From a virus, in IMG/VR virus record IMGVR_UViG_3300044765_000092, positions 94,679 to 158,678 of that record: a stretch of 64,000 nt of DNA; one strand, 5' to 3'. Positions 8,195 to 17,001 of this stretch are shown here, one piece after another. Positions within the stretch are counted from its first letter, which is position 1, and each line of letters begins with the position of its first letter. The notes under the pieces are model-generated. The model made no database searches. It was not told the DNA's origin and was given only the letters and a program-made list of their open reading frames with translations. Both the position numbers and the translations under genes were made by a program.

Positions 8195-9574
8195 TTAGCG
8201 GTACGAGATCGTGATGTTTGGCGCTGTGCCCGACGATGTTACCACTGCGAACAACCCGTTCGCGAACCAGGTATTGAACTGGAACGAACGAGCAGCACTG
8301 CAGTCGATGATCGCAATTGGAGTCGTAGCTGCCGACGGATTATCGTACAGGCTCAACAGGGAACCAGCGGCACCCCCGTTTGTCACGTTCACAGCATGCA
8401 ACATTCCCTTGTTGCCTTTGATCGCCGTACCCGCGGTCGTCGCACTTATTGCAAAGTACGTGAATTCCAGCGTCACCTTCATGTAGCCGAACAGATCGGT
8501 CAGCACATAACAGATCGATCCGTCGGATACACCAAGAGGATAGTTCAGCGCGTCTTTTGCACGACCGCTGACCATCACTGGGTTGCCAGTTGGCGTACCC
8601 CCGTGACTGTTTTGGCCGTTGATACCCAGATTGACACCTGAGTGAATATCGGCTAGAAATCCAGCGCGACTGGCACTACCAACGATAGTCCAAGGTCCAG
8701 TTCCAGCGGTCGAAACCCGAGCGCGGAAATAGCGCAGACGCCGAGGAAACACCAGAGGGATGGCCGTAGTCGATGTGCCGACCGTGGCGTTTGTGCCGCT
8801 ACCGGGATTCCAGCCCAGAGCATTGTCCCATGTCGTTTGGTCTTCAGACCATTCGTATGAGATAGTGCTTGTGCTGCCGGCCGACGTAACACGCAGACCA
8901 ACCGATTCGTAGCCACCGGCTAGATCGATCATGAACAGGACGTTTGCAGTACCTGTATGACCGCCTGACCCTGCGCTCGTTGTGGCGATAGCCGATCCGC
9001 CCTTGGTGAACGCGATGTTGAAATTGTTGGAATCGACCACCGACTGCACATAGACCGTGTTACCGGCAATCAACGGCGATGGCAGTGTGCCGGCCGTGGT
9101 CAAGACTACAGAGTCACCAACCGAGAGTCCATGTGACGGCCAGTTGACAACCGCAGGACTCGCTTGCGAAATCGTGACCGTCGATGTGCGACTGGAGGTC
9201 AAGCTACCGCTAGCCGACAGCCCGTCGCGCAGATCGACCGGCATACGGGACGAATCGGTAGTCGCAGTGGTAGTCCATTTAGACAACAGGGACGTCCAGT
9301 TCTGTAGCGCGCGTTTGATCAACGCGACCACGCTGAATGTCCCTGTGTCAGTTGTTGCAGCCGAGTCACTGGCTTGACCCACAACCCCGTCCGATGATAG
9401 AACCACCGGCACGGAGTTAGCCATCGTCTGCTGACCAGCCGAAATCAGATGCTCGGTTGAACCTGCACCACCGAGATCGAGCTGAACAACTTGGGTCTTG
9501 ACACCGCTTCCGCGGTCAATATCCCGGATTTGGTCACCGCCGGTGCCCGCGTTTAGAACGGTGTTATCGGACAT
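8195..9574 (-). CDS. Virion-associated protein with beta-rich domains
   Basis: This 459-residue protein begins with a segment (ISAGQQTMANSVPVVLSSD, about 44-62) that is common near the N-terminus of phage tail-associated proteins. It is Ser/Thr/Gly rich with predicted beta structure throughout, including a central part (about 215-300) reminiscent of a jelly-roll. It is co-directional with the repeat protein, which starts 18 bases downstream of its stop. A tail or head-fibre component is likely. The specific role cannot be given. Confidence 0.6.
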   Translation of the reverse strand: MSDNTVLNAGTGGDQIRDIDRGSGVKTQVVQLDLGGAGSTEHLISAGQQTMANSVPVVLSSDGVVGQASDSAATTDTGTFSVVALIKRALQNWTSLLSKWTTTATTDSSRMPVDLRDGLSASGSLTSSRTSTVTISQASPAVVNWPSHGLSVGDSVVLTTAGTLPSPLIAGNTVYVQSVVDSNNFNIAFTKGGSAIATTSAGSGGHTGTANVLFMIDLAGGYESVGLRVTSAGSTSTISYEWSEDQTTWDNALGWNPGSGTNATVGTSTTAIPLVFPRRLRYFRARVSTAGTGPWTIVGSASRAGFLADIHSGVNLGINGQNSHGGTPTGNPVMVSGRAKDALNYPLGVSDGSICYVLTDLFGYMKVTLEFTYFAISATTAGTAIKGNKGMLHAVNVTNGGAAGSLLSLYDNPSAATTPIAIIDCSAARSFQFNTWFANGLFAVVTSSGTAPNITISYR

Positions 9575-9586
9575 AGGATCCTCTTA

Positions 9587-9817
9587 TCAGAAAGGGCCGC
9601 TGCTCGTGGTCATGGTATCGTCGCCACTGGTAGACGGGTCTGTCCCAGTTGCAGTTTCGGCCGATGTGGGCTCGTTTTCAATCCGGTTGATTTCGTTCTC
9701 GATAAAGACCAGAACAGCCTTTAGCTGGTCAACACGCATCGCCACCGGCTGGTCACGATGCGTGCTGATAGAACGGACTGACTGTTGAAGATGTTGAAGT
9801 TTACGTCCGAGATCCAT
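9587..9817 (-). CDS. Small helical protein in the structural cluster
   Basis: This 76-residue protein has an N-terminal amphipathic helical stretch (about 4-48, with leucine and glutamine spacing suggesting coiled coil) and a Ser/Thr-rich tail. It lies 5 bases after the upstream structural gene and 13 bases before the next. It may be a small adaptor or chaperone for the neighbouring fibre proteins. No family was recognised. Confidence 0.5.
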   Translation of the reverse strand: MDLGRKLQHLQQSVRSISTHRDQPVAMRVDQLKAVLVFIENEINRIENEPTSAETATGTDPSTSGDDTMTTSSGPF

Positions 9818-9822
9818 AGTCG

Positions 9823-10239
9823 TTAGTTACCAGCAGTGATGGAGAAGGTGTCGACCGTCAGGGTTTGGCCCGTGGCAATGCTATTGTTGTTCAACGTCAT
9901 GTCACCGCCACCACCAGTAGCCGTCACTGTACCTTGGATGTGGCAGTTCGTGCCCGTCGAATCGTAGATTCGGAAGAACGTGGCAGCCGTGCCGGTGCTG
10001 GCACCTGCTTGACCAGTCAAAGTCCAAGTACCCGACTTGGCTTTAGAACCAGACGAAGCGTTGGCCATCCAGTCGCTCGGCAGAGTGCCTTGTGCGAGCA
10101 GCGTGTTGCTCGACAGAGCAGTGTCGGCGTTGGCCGGAGCCGTGCCGTTGTACAGATTCAGAATCGGACTCGTGCCGATTGTGGTTTCCGTCTGGTCCAG
10201 ACGGGCGTTCTTGACGGTGACGCTGTAGCTAAGAGTCAT
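9823..10239 (-). CDS. Probable virion decoration or tail protein
   Basis: This 138-residue beta-rich protein has no Cys apart from one near residue 100, and many Thr, Ala and Gly. The composition (ILNLYNGTAPANADTAL; FFRIYDSTGTNCHIQG) is typical of small phage structural proteins. The start at 10239 follows GGAGT. It sits between a decoration-like protein upstream and the small helical protein downstream. Confidence 0.55.
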   Translation of the reverse strand: MTLSYSVTVKNARLDQTETTIGTSPILNLYNGTAPANADTALSSNTLLAQGTLPSDWMANASSGSKAKSGTWTLTGQAGASTGTAATFFRIYDSTGTNCHIQGTVTATGGGGDMTLNNNSIATGQTLTVDTFSITAGN

Positions 10240-10254
10240 TTGGTACTCCGTGGA

Positions 10255-10737
10255 TTATGCTAGGAAGACGACTGGCATCGGTGACACCAGGATCTGAGTT
10301 GCGGTGATAGCTACCGCGAGTTGTTTGAGGAACAAAGCCCCGAGTGGAAGCGATTGTGTGAGCGTGCCGTTGGCGCCGACCACAACTGGAAGACCTGGAG
10401 CCCAGGCCCAATTCGAACTGGTCATCAGACTGAGTAGCCTGACCGACACAGGTGACCCAGCGGTAACAGTGTTGACTGCGATACCGATCGAGGTGTATCC
10501 GTGAGCCTGTGTCGTACAACTGGCGGGCACCACTCCACCAGCGACCACCGCGATTGGCTGACCGGCAGTGATTGGTGATAGCGCCGTGAACTGCTGAACG
10601 ACACCAGATTCACCCGGAGCACCGACGGCTGAGGTCTCGATCACCGATGGTGCAGCCACTGACGTAACAATCACCGAGTTCGAGGTCTGGACTACGACAG
10701 TGCTTTGAACGCTGGTTACTGTTGTGTCGTTACTCAT
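10255..10737 (-). CDS. Probable capsid decoration-like protein
   Basis: This protein has 160 residues. The part from about residue 55 onward (ITAGQPIAVVAGGVVPA, then VTAGSPVSVRLLS) resembles the small beta-barrel of phage head decoration proteins. The N-terminal 45 residues are Val/Thr rich and probably extended. The start codon overlaps the stop of the upstream gene (ATGA), so the two are translationally coupled. Confidence 0.5.
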   Translation of the reverse strand: MSNDTTVTSVQSTVVVQTSNSVIVTSVAAPSVIETSAVGAPGESGVVQQFTALSPITAGQPIAVVAGGVVPASCTTQAHGYTSIGIAVNTVTAGSPVSVRLLSLMTSSNWAWAPGLPVVVGANGTLTQSLPLGALFLKQLAVAITATQILVSPMPVVFLA

Positions 10738-11105
10738 GGTGATGGAACATAGCTCAAGTTGGTGACTGCCGGACTGACGGTCACTGTGCCACTCATGATG
10801 CGTGTCACGTCACCTGACGGAGCAACCAAATCTACGTCGTACACCAGCGTAGGTGCTACGATCGCCGCTGATTGCGTTGACGTGATGACCAACGTAAACG
10901 TGCCACTCGGCCCGTCGATCAACACACCACCATTTGCAGTAGTCAGATCAAGCAGAGGCACCGTGTCGGTGATAAGCGCTTTGAACTGACTACGTGCCGT
11001 GTAGTTGGTCAGGTCGACGATCGAACCATTGAGTTTCCAGGTGAACGCTTGTCGTAGCGTTGCTCCCTGATAGAGCGTGAAGTTGAAGGTTCCTGGACTA
11101 GTCAT
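10734..11105 (-). CDS. Phage structural protein, LtfC-like
   Basis: This 123-residue beta-sandwich-type protein contains LYQGATLRQAFTWK and VDLTNYTARSQFK. These features recur in small phage tail proteins, usually next to fibre genes. The sequence is continuous and ends in a Pro-rich tail. It overlaps the next gene by four bases. A role in tail fibre assembly is inferred from the family resemblance and position. Confidence 0.55.
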   Translation of the reverse strand: MTSPGTFNFTLYQGATLRQAFTWKLNGSIVDLTNYTARSQFKALITDTVPLLDLTTANGGVLIDGPSGTFTLVITSTQSAAIVAPTLVYDVDLVAPSGDVTRIMSGTVTVSPAVTNLSYVPSP

Positions 11106-11143
11106 GGTAGATCTCTGTTGTGGTTAGATTAGATCAGATCGGA

Positions 11144-12406
11144 TCAGCCGTTGATGATCCTCGTGACTTGACGCAGCTTCTGGTCGTCAAGGCCATATTG
11201 CTGCTTCAGGAACTCCAGCTCGTGAACATTGATTTGGTTGTCCTTAGCCAGATTAGCGAGCAGGAAGGTGACGGCCGGTTGTCCATCCACTGTCTTCTGT
11301 CGCATCTTGAGCTTGACCTTTGGTGCAGTCTTACGACCATCTGGTCCAACATCGGAGATGCCTGGCACATCGTTCATCAAGCTGCGCACTTCAAGGTACA
11401 GGGCTTTGAACGTGTTCTCGACCACTGCTTCAGTCAGGTTCGGCATAAGCACGAAAGTCAGACTGCCCTCGTCAACTTGGATCTTGTTGATGCGCTTCGC
11501 CACACTGAACTTGCTCTTGGTGATTGCCGCCGGATCCAGGTTATGAGGCAGCGTACCGATGTCGTTTGCCACGTTCTCCAGACTGAGCAACGCGCCAATT
11601 GCGTTGCTTGCCTGAGTCGCGTTCTTGACGTTCTTACCAGGACTGAACTTACCCGGAGTCGCGAACTCGTGCAGCACCGTCACATAGTACGCAGCATCAA
11701 GTTGAGCTTTGGTCTCGCCTGGACGCAGGATACAGGTGAACACCAAGAAGAATTCCGGATGCACGTTACCTGCTTCGTCACGCAGATTCTTCAACTGAAC
11801 CCACACCGTGAACGTCATGTGACCTTCGATGTTTGTGGATGCAGCCGCTCGTGTCGTATAGCTGTCGTATTGCAGTTGATCACCAAGCAGTTCAAGCGTT
11901 TGGACAATCAGCTTCTTGAACGGCTTAGGTGCGTATTCCTTACCCACCTTTTCCAGGAAGTCGAGCGCCTTGCTGATCTGATCCTGAACACGCTTCTGCA
12001 TGTCCTGGATGTTCTTTAGCATCTGTTCGCTACCCTTGACGCCACGGAAGTTGACCGTCACAGAGTTGGACAGCGCTCGTAGCTGATCAAGCTTATCCCA
12101 CAGACTGTTGACTACGTCAAAGTTGCGTTTCAACAGATCAAGGTTTGGTACCGAGAAGCTGTCGATGGTCGTCAGCTTGATCTTTGGATTGGCTGCCCGT
12201 GGAGTTATCTCAAACTCAAGCGACGCAGCCTTCTGAAATGATTTTCCTGCCAGTCGTGCAAACTGCTTCTCGTACGATTGAAGCAAGCTCTCGTCCTGGT
12301 CCAGGTCCTCACCAATCGCATTGAGCATCTTCTCAACATCAACTAGCGAACGGAAGTTCGTTTCACTGATGGCAGAAGTGCTGATCACCAACCGTTTGAG
12401 TGCCAT
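11144..12406 (-). CDS. Unknown protein, probably structural
   Basis: This 420-residue mixed alpha/beta protein is rich in Lys and Leu. It has two long helical stretches (about 15-60 and 120-160, with heptad character) and no membrane segments. I see no catalytic motif and do not recognise the family. It is preceded by an AT-rich motif and hairpin leader, and is followed by the structural genes, so it may be a virion or assembly protein. Confidence 0.55.
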   Translation of the reverse strand: MALKRLVISTSAISETNFRSLVDVEKMLNAIGEDLDQDESLLQSYEKQFARLAGKSFQKAASLEFEITPRAANPKIKLTTIDSFSVPNLDLLKRNFDVVNSLWDKLDQLRALSNSVTVNFRGVKGSEQMLKNIQDMQKRVQDQISKALDFLEKVGKEYAPKPFKKLIVQTLELLGDQLQYDSYTTRAAASTNIEGHMTFTVWVQLKNLRDEAGNVHPEFFLVFTCILRPGETKAQLDAAYYVTVLHEFATPGKFSPGKNVKNATQASNAIGALLSLENVANDIGTLPHNLDPAAITKSKFSVAKRINKIQVDEGSLTFVLMPNLTEAVVENTFKALYLEVRSLMNDVPGISDVGPDGRKTAPKVKLKMRQKTVDGQPAVTFLLANLAKDNQINVHELEFLKQQYGLDDQKLRQVTRIING

Positions 12407-12430
12407 GATGGATCTGTAGTATGTGTTGTA

Positions 12431-12466
12431 GTAGGATTGACCGTTTGGTCTACCCGTTCAAATTAT
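12431..12466 (-). promoter_or_regulatory. Leader element: AT-rich motif plus hairpin
   Basis: Read on the minus strand, ATAATTTGA (12458-12466) is followed a few bases later by an imperfect stem (GACC/GGTC with loop AAAC, extended by GTAG/CTAC), then the start of the 420-residue gene 25 bases on. The same arrangement recurs in front of many genes in this window. Confidence 0.5.
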
Positions 12467-13728
12467 GCTGACTCTGGAGGTACGGCGTTGGACCGTGCAG
12501 GATTACTCGACTGTTGGGCTGTCCGATGTCGACGCGGAAGCACATTCGCCCATTCTTCTGGTTGAACAACGTGAGCGTTGCATTCCCAACCGTAGAAATT
12601 GCGATTACGATCCGACCACGGAGTTACGTCTTCAACCGAGAAGGCTTTGCCGAATACTGATTCGATGATCACGTCGCGTGCTTGAAGCACAGGCACCCGC
12701 GAACTGCAAACCAGCTGAACCGAGTTGGTCTTGTCGAGTTTTGCCCCATCCGCTGACTGCGCGAGCTTCGGAATGTCGACACGAATCGGATTGTTTGTCA
12801 AGTTGATCTGCAGTTCCAAGTGAGTGAAATACGTCAGCTCATCGAATTGCACACTAATAGTGTGCGACCGACCATCACACACAGAACGTAGCACATCCCA
12901 CGAGTACGGAACTTGATCGACAAGCAATGTCTGTGGCGCAACCACATCCATGTTGTTCCACAGACGAATCGTGTCGATGTTGACACACCCAGAGGGCATC
13001 ACTACGTTGAAATCAACTTGTGTGGCAAAGAATGCGTGTGGAACTTGATTTGCTTCGACCGTGCCATTGAGGACTGATATGTTGGCCCACTGAGTGGACA
13101 GACATTGACGCCACGCACCGACCGGCGAGTAACCTCCGACAAAGCCGGTGCCCAAGCAGATCATGCAGCGACTGTCTGACAGATCGATGTTGTCAAACTG
13201 TTCGGTAATGTCGTCGAGCGATACAGCAGTTCCGGGTCCGTTTGCAGAATCAGAAATCGAGGTCTCGATATCCTTTGCATACGTGTCGGTAATGTCGGGA
13301 CTTGCGTTGTCGAACACAAGCACATCCTCGTCGTCGACTTCACCCCACTGCTGATCAGGTTGAATTGGTTCGGGGATGTTTCGCACGCCACGTAGATCCT
13401 CACGGGGTGGCACGCGCTCGGCATACGGAGTAACGGTGAATTCCATGCCACCGGTCAACAGTTCGTTGATCTTACCGATGGGCAGCTTTCCGTCTTCGCC
13501 GAGTTGCGAAGTCAAGACCGAACGGTGAGCTTGACAAGAACACGGGATACCGTGCGCAAGCCGCTTGTACAGAATCACTTCGTACCCGTTGGTCTGAATC
13601 GCATTGTCGTTCTTACGCTGCTGATACGCAGCGAGTTGACCGATCATGCGCTGAGCGATCGTTGTTGTACGATTGTTCTGCGGCAGGATCTGGTTGTTTG
13701 TCCGGCTAGGTGTCGTCTTGATACCCAT
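12463..13728 (-). CDS. Unknown protein, probable virion component
   Basis: This 421-residue protein starts at 13728, chosen because GGAGG lies eight bases upstream. An in-frame ATG at 13773 lacks this and would extend the protein over the divergent control region. The N-terminal region contains a CSCQ motif, and a CMICLGTG motif lies at about residue 200, together suggesting a bound zinc. The C-terminal half is beta-rich. It is the first minus-strand gene left of the divergent control region. No family was recognised. Confidence 0.55.
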   Translation of the reverse strand: MGIKTTPSRTNNQILPQNNRTTTIAQRMIGQLAAYQQRKNDNAIQTNGYEVILYKRLAHGIPCSCQAHRSVLTSQLGEDGKLPIGKINELLTGGMEFTVTPYAERVPPREDLRGVRNIPEPIQPDQQWGEVDDEDVLVFDNASPDITDTYAKDIETSISDSANGPGTAVSLDDITEQFDNIDLSDSRCMICLGTGFVGGYSPVGAWRQCLSTQWANISVLNGTVEANQVPHAFFATQVDFNVVMPSGCVNIDTIRLWNNMDVVAPQTLLVDQVPYSWDVLRSVCDGRSHTISVQFDELTYFTHLELQINLTNNPIRVDIPKLAQSADGAKLDKTNSVQLVCSSRVPVLQARDVIIESVFGKAFSVEDVTPWSDRNRNFYGWECNAHVVQPEEWANVLPRRHRTAQQSSNPARSNAVPPESA

Positions 13729-13750
13729 GCGATGTGCCTCCACACGCGAG

Positions 13751-13782
13751 TAATTTGAGTGCGATAGATGCAATCAAATTAA
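13751..13782. promoter_or_regulatory. Divergent promoter with the AT-rich motif on both strands
   Basis: TAATTTGA at 13751-13758 points toward the plus-strand gene starting at 13803 (45 bases away). TTAATTTGA on the minus strand (13774-13782) points toward the gene starting at 13728 (46 bases away). The two copies form an inverted repeat around a 15-base spacer. The equal distances to the two starts suggest a pair of back-to-back promoters. Confidence 0.55.
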
Positions 13783-13802
13783 CCGGACAGGATGTAAATT
13801 CA

Positions 13803-14405
13803 ATGGTGAGAAAGACAATCTTCGCCCATGATCCAGGCACCAGATCGTACGGATACGCGATCGTGGTGATAGAACGTGATGGTCGAGGCAAGCTCCGGGC
13901 TCAGGTAGTTGAGAACGGGCTGTGTCCGTCGACTATCGTGAACCTCAAGAACCCAAAGGTAATGACGGCCGAACACCGAGCTTACGGTCAGTGGTTGTAT
14001 CAAGTAATGTCGCGCCATAAGATTGACGCGATCTCAGCTGAACGATACATGACACGTGGGATCAAAGGCCCGACAGTCGAGGCCGTGAACATGATGATCG
14101 GAACACTATTGTGTGCCGGAGCAACGTTTGGAATCCCAGTCAAGGTTATGCCCGCGGCTACGTGGAAGAACGCAGTGCGTCGTAGCGGAATTGAATTGGC
14201 TACGATGTACAAAGCAGTGAGAGTAACGCCTCACCAACTAGATAGTTCACTTCAGGGGATTTATACCGGCTGCTCAGGATTCCGCGTGAAAGACTACGGT
14301 GACCTAAACTTGCGGTCGATCGCACGATCGCTAGTGAAGCAGATCGATGCGAGTTCAACCAACCGATTGATTAACAGAAAGACGATTGATGTTCTGTCCT
14401 CTTGA
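13803..14405 (+). CDS. RuvC-like Holliday junction nuclease
   Basis: This 200-residue protein starts with VRKTIFAHDPGTRSYGYAIV, which matches the first strand of the RuvC/RNase H fold with its catalytic Asp (residue 10). A second acidic residue follows in ISAERYM, and the helix and PAATWKN segment fit the RuvC order. The C-terminal acidic pair of RuvC is less clear, so activity is not certain. It would cut branched DNA during replication or packaging. ATG 13803 was chosen because an upstream ATG would read through the divergent control region. It overlaps the next gene by 17 bases. Confidence 0.6.
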   Translation: MVRKTIFAHDPGTRSYGYAIVVIERDGRGKLRAQVVENGLCPSTIVNLKNPKVMTAEHRAYGQWLYQVMSRHKIDAISAERYMTRGIKGPTVEAVNMMIGTLLCAGATFGIPVKVMPAATWKNAVRRSGIELATMYKAVRVTPHQLDSSLQGIYTGCSGFRVKDYGDLNLRSIARSLVKQIDASSTNRLINRKTIDVLSS

Positions 14406-14853
14406 GCTCATAGAACTGAAGACTGAACTGTGTCCGGCACGGAGCTGCATGTACAAGACATCCGTCGGTCAGTGCGCGCACGACCAATTGACAGATCCTG
14501 GTGTCGATGTGCAAGACATTGCGACTGCACGTGGACAGAAAGTGTACATCATCCGTCAGTTAGCTGCACAAGCGAAACAGAGTGTGCAGGCCGGAATTGT
14601 GATCGACAAGTATTCGTCGTTCGTACGAGAGAGCTGGCCAACAAAGACAGGTCAAACTGTAAATGCGAAGGCAACAACGGTCGATGAGAAAGAACAACAC
14701 GAGTCAACCGTTCTCCGCAAAGTTTTTGGACTGTCTGCCGAACAACAAGCTCTCTTCTGGGATACCGAACGGTACGAAGGGTGGCGGACCAGAAACTCAG
14801 TAAGTCTGTCGTTGACGGAACTGCGACAGGCGCTATTGACAGCCAAACTCTGA
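14389..14853 (+). CDS. Unknown protein with Cys-rich N-terminus
   Basis: This 154-residue protein has cysteines in its first 30 residues (FCP, LCPARSCMY, QCAH) that could bind zinc, followed by a helical body. It overlaps the end of the RuvC-like gene, so it is translationally linked and may work with it. No family was recognised. Confidence 0.55.
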   Translation: MFCPLELIELKTELCPARSCMYKTSVGQCAHDQLTDPGVDVQDIATARGQKVYIIRQLAAQAKQSVQAGIVIDKYSSFVRESWPTKTGQTVNAKATTVDEKEQHESTVLRKVFGLSAEQQALFWDTERYEGWRTRNSVSLSLTELRQALLTAKL

Positions 14854-14876
14854 ACCGGAAAAGTATTCACTACATC

Positions 14877-15569
14877 ATGGCAACTGTTAGCAAAACTCAT
14901 TCGTCGGCCACAGCCACACGTCGGATTCGCAAGTGGACAACCCTTGACGAGCTGGAACAAGAAGACAAGGGTCGTGTCTTCGTCATCAATAACTCTGAAG
15001 GCGCGCAGCGCGGGATGATCCTGATCCCGGTGCAGAAGCAGAACGGCAAGTCCGAGCTGGTGCGCGTTCCAAAGACCTACATTCCTGTTGACCTGACTCA
15101 ACAGATCACCAAGAAAGCTCTGCTCGAGAGCTCGGAGTTTCGACGCACGGTCATGCGTGGTCTCATTCAGCTGGTGAGCAGCGAATACGCGACCTATGTG
15201 CTGTCGACCGAGGAAGGCAAAGCTGAGAAGCAGCGCATCGACAACGAGATGAAGGCTGCTCAACAAAGCGTGTTGGCCGCAACCACAATGGAAACGGATG
15301 GCAAGCCAGCGAAAGACGACGATGACGGATTTGTCGAAGTCGAGGACGTCAAGGCCGAACTCAAGACCAAGGCGGTGCAGACAGCTACTGCAGACCAGAA
15401 GGTCAAGCAAATGTGTGCTGACGCAGTCCACGAAGAGTGGGATCAGCTCAAGATTGTCAACTGGATGCGCAGCTATGGCAAGATGACAACGGCTGATCTC
15501 AGGTACGTGAATCAGCGTCTAGGCGACAAACCCAAGGTTGCCAAGTTCATGAAGAGCTTGGCTCAGTAA
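14877..15569 (+). CDS. Unknown protein, last gene of the plus-strand operon
   Basis: This 230-residue protein starts at ATG 14877. An earlier in-frame start at 14781 would overlap the preceding gene by 73 bases and is less likely. The N-terminus is basic and Ser/Thr rich, the middle contains a predicted beta-barrel-like part and a helix, and an acidic stretch (DDDDGFVEVED, about 145-155) precedes a helical C-terminus. It is followed 21 bases later by a strong hairpin terminator. Confidence 0.6.
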   Translation: MATVSKTHSSATATRRIRKWTTLDELEQEDKGRVFVINNSEGAQRGMILIPVQKQNGKSELVRVPKTYIPVDLTQQITKKALLESSEFRRTVMRGLIQLVSSEYATYVLSTEEGKAEKQRIDNEMKAAQQSVLAATTMETDGKPAKDDDDGFVEVEDVKAELKTKAVQTATADQKVKQMCADAVHEEWDQLKIVNWMRSYGKMTTADLRYVNQRLGDKPKVAKFMKSLAQ

Positions 15570-15589
15570 GCGAATCCACCAAGTCAAAA

Positions 15590-15625
15590 GGGGGCGTGTC
15601 CGCAAGGACACGCCCCCTTTCTTTT
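15590..15625. terminator. Strong hairpin terminator between converging operons
   Basis: A perfect 12-base stem (GGGGGCGTGTCC, 15590-15601, with its complement at 15606-15617) is closed by a GCAA tetraloop and followed by TTTCTTTT on the plus strand. On the minus strand it is followed by a short T-rich run (CTTTTGAC). It separates the plus-strand operon ending at 15569 from the minus-strand gene ending at 15647, and probably works in both directions. Confidence 0.9.
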
Positions 15626-15646
15626 GGGCTGACGAATTGTTCGTGC

Positions 15647-15916
15647 TCAGTTGGTGAGGTCAGTGAGGTTGCGGCGCTGAGCTTCAGCCCGAACCATCGC
15701 CAGATGTGCTCGAAGCTGTTCATCGGACATGGACGCTGTGTCAGCACCATTGATCGTTGCCTGGGCAAAGCCAAGCATGTACGCTCCGTTGAGCGCAGCG
15801 CAATAGAACGCGGCGTTCTCGGTCGATTCGGTCTCGAAATCGACCGCAGGTCCCTTGACCTGATAGTTTTTGTGCACGATGTATGGCTGATGATCAGTCA
15901 ACTTAATGGTTGGCAT
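15647..15916 (-). CDS. Small unknown protein
   Basis: This 89-residue protein has a start at 15916 preceded by AGGAGA. It shows a short beta-rich N-terminal half and a helical second half with an SMSDEQLRAHL segment. It is the last gene before the bidirectional terminator and overlaps the upstream gene by 14 bases. No family was recognised. Confidence 0.6.
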   Translation of the reverse strand: MPTIKLTDHQPYIVHKNYQVKGPAVDFETESTENAAFYCAALNGAYMLGFAQATINGADTASMSDEQLRAHLAMVRAEAQRRNLTDLTN

Positions 15917-16133
15917 GGTCTTGGTTCTCCTGTTGTTTGACCCTGGTCTTCTGCACTTGCACTTGAATCTTCTCCAAGAAACGCCGTTGCACATATACTA
16001 CCCGACCGCCCGTCAGGCCATTTCTGGGATCAGGCACAAGTTCCACGACTGGGACCAACGGTTCTAGATACGTGGTCGGCACTCCTATGTCGCATAGTGG
16101 ACACAGTTTAACGGGTGGTCGATCAGTCTTCAC
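15903..16133 (-). CDS. Small protein with one CxxC pair
   Basis: This 76-residue protein has CPLC near residue 11, a Pro/Val-rich middle and a basic C-terminal helix. A single CxxC could bind half a zinc site or form a disulfide. It overlaps the genes on both sides (11 and 14 bases). The function is unknown. Confidence 0.5.
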   Translation of the reverse strand: MKTDRPPVKLCPLCDIGVPTTYLEPLVPVVELVPDPRNGLTGGRVVYVQRRFLEKIQVQVQKTRVKQQENQDHANH

Positions 16134-16419
16134 GCTCTACTCCATCGTCTTCGGCGTCCACAACTTCGGGGCGCGGACGACGTTCAGCATCATTGACCTC
16201 CACAGAACGTAGTTTGGTTCGCAGCAGATGACGCGCCGAGTACGCCGACTCGATGTATCCGCGACGAAACGGGAAGTTCCGCCCGTACTTTGCACGCAAT
16301 GACTTGCATGCTGCTCGATACACTTTGATCATCTGCGTGGCTGCGGACACCGCACCGTCAACACCGTCACGCTGACGGTAGAATTCAAGACGCTGAGCTT
16401 CATAGTCAGGGTTCAGCAT
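16123..16419 (-). CDS. Small unknown helical protein
   Basis: This 98-residue protein starts at ATG 16419, with GGGAGC nine bases upstream. A TTG two codons earlier is less likely. It is Arg and Tyr rich with a helical core and an acidic tail (EDDGVERED). It starts three bases after the stop of the upstream gene. No family was recognised. Confidence 0.55.
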   Translation of the reverse strand: MLNPDYEAQRLEFYRQRDGVDGAVSAATQMIKVYRAACKSLRAKYGRNFPFRRGYIESAYSARHLLRTKLRSVEVNDAERRPRPEVVDAEDDGVERED

Positions 16420-16421
16420 TG

Positions 16422-17000
16422 TCAAGCTCCCATCAGTGGACCCGCAATCGCCAACACTGGATCTGGCATGTCGTCCGCTAGGTCAAGAACCAAATGAGCA
16501 GGCCACTTGACGGGCCGACCGATGGTCTTTCCTTCGTTGAGCGCCTTGTAGTTGCGATATCGCACCCACGACCAGTAGTTATCGGCGTAGCCTTTGTGAT
16601 CGCGTTCACGACGGGCCTTGTCCTCACGTTCCGACCTAAGCCACCACTTGTGATGGCCAAAGGCCCATGCCAGCTTGCGGCTGGACACGTTGATGTTTCG
16701 CCGGGCCCGAAGAAAGAGGTTCTGCCTGCCGTTGCTGGTCTTCAGGTCGTAAGGTATGTTGGGCATCCGCATACACTTGCGATACAGGTAGCCAGCCTTG
16801 ATCTCCAGTGGTGGTCGACCTAACGACTCCCACACATAGTAGGAAGGTTCGTCCTCGTCCAGGAGTTCGACCTTCACGTACTTGTTGCCGTCGTACCCAA
16901 CGACTTTGACGTGACGAATCGGTGCCAGTTGACCCGGCACGTCACCGAGCTCGTCGAACGGATAGTCGGTCCACCCGGTGACGCGTTTGCACTTTTTCAT
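16422..17000 (-). CDS. Unknown protein
   Basis: This 192-residue protein starts at 17000, where GGAGGACTGAG immediately precedes the ATG. There is a KCKRVTG N-terminus, a beta-rich first third, then a very basic stretch (about 90-150) with many Arg, Lys and Trp, which could bind nucleic acid. The C-terminus is hydrophobic. No family was recognised. Confidence 0.55.
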   Translation of the reverse strand: MKKCKRVTGWTDYPFDELGDVPGQLAPIRHVKVVGYDGNKYVKVELLDEDEPSYYVWESLGRPPLEIKAGYLYRKCMRMPNIPYDLKTSNGRQNLFLRARRNINVSSRKLAWAFGHHKWWLRSEREDKARRERDHKGYADNYWSWVRYRNYKALNEGKTIGRPVKWPAHLVLDLADDMPDPVLAIAGPLMGA

Positions 17001-17001
17001 C

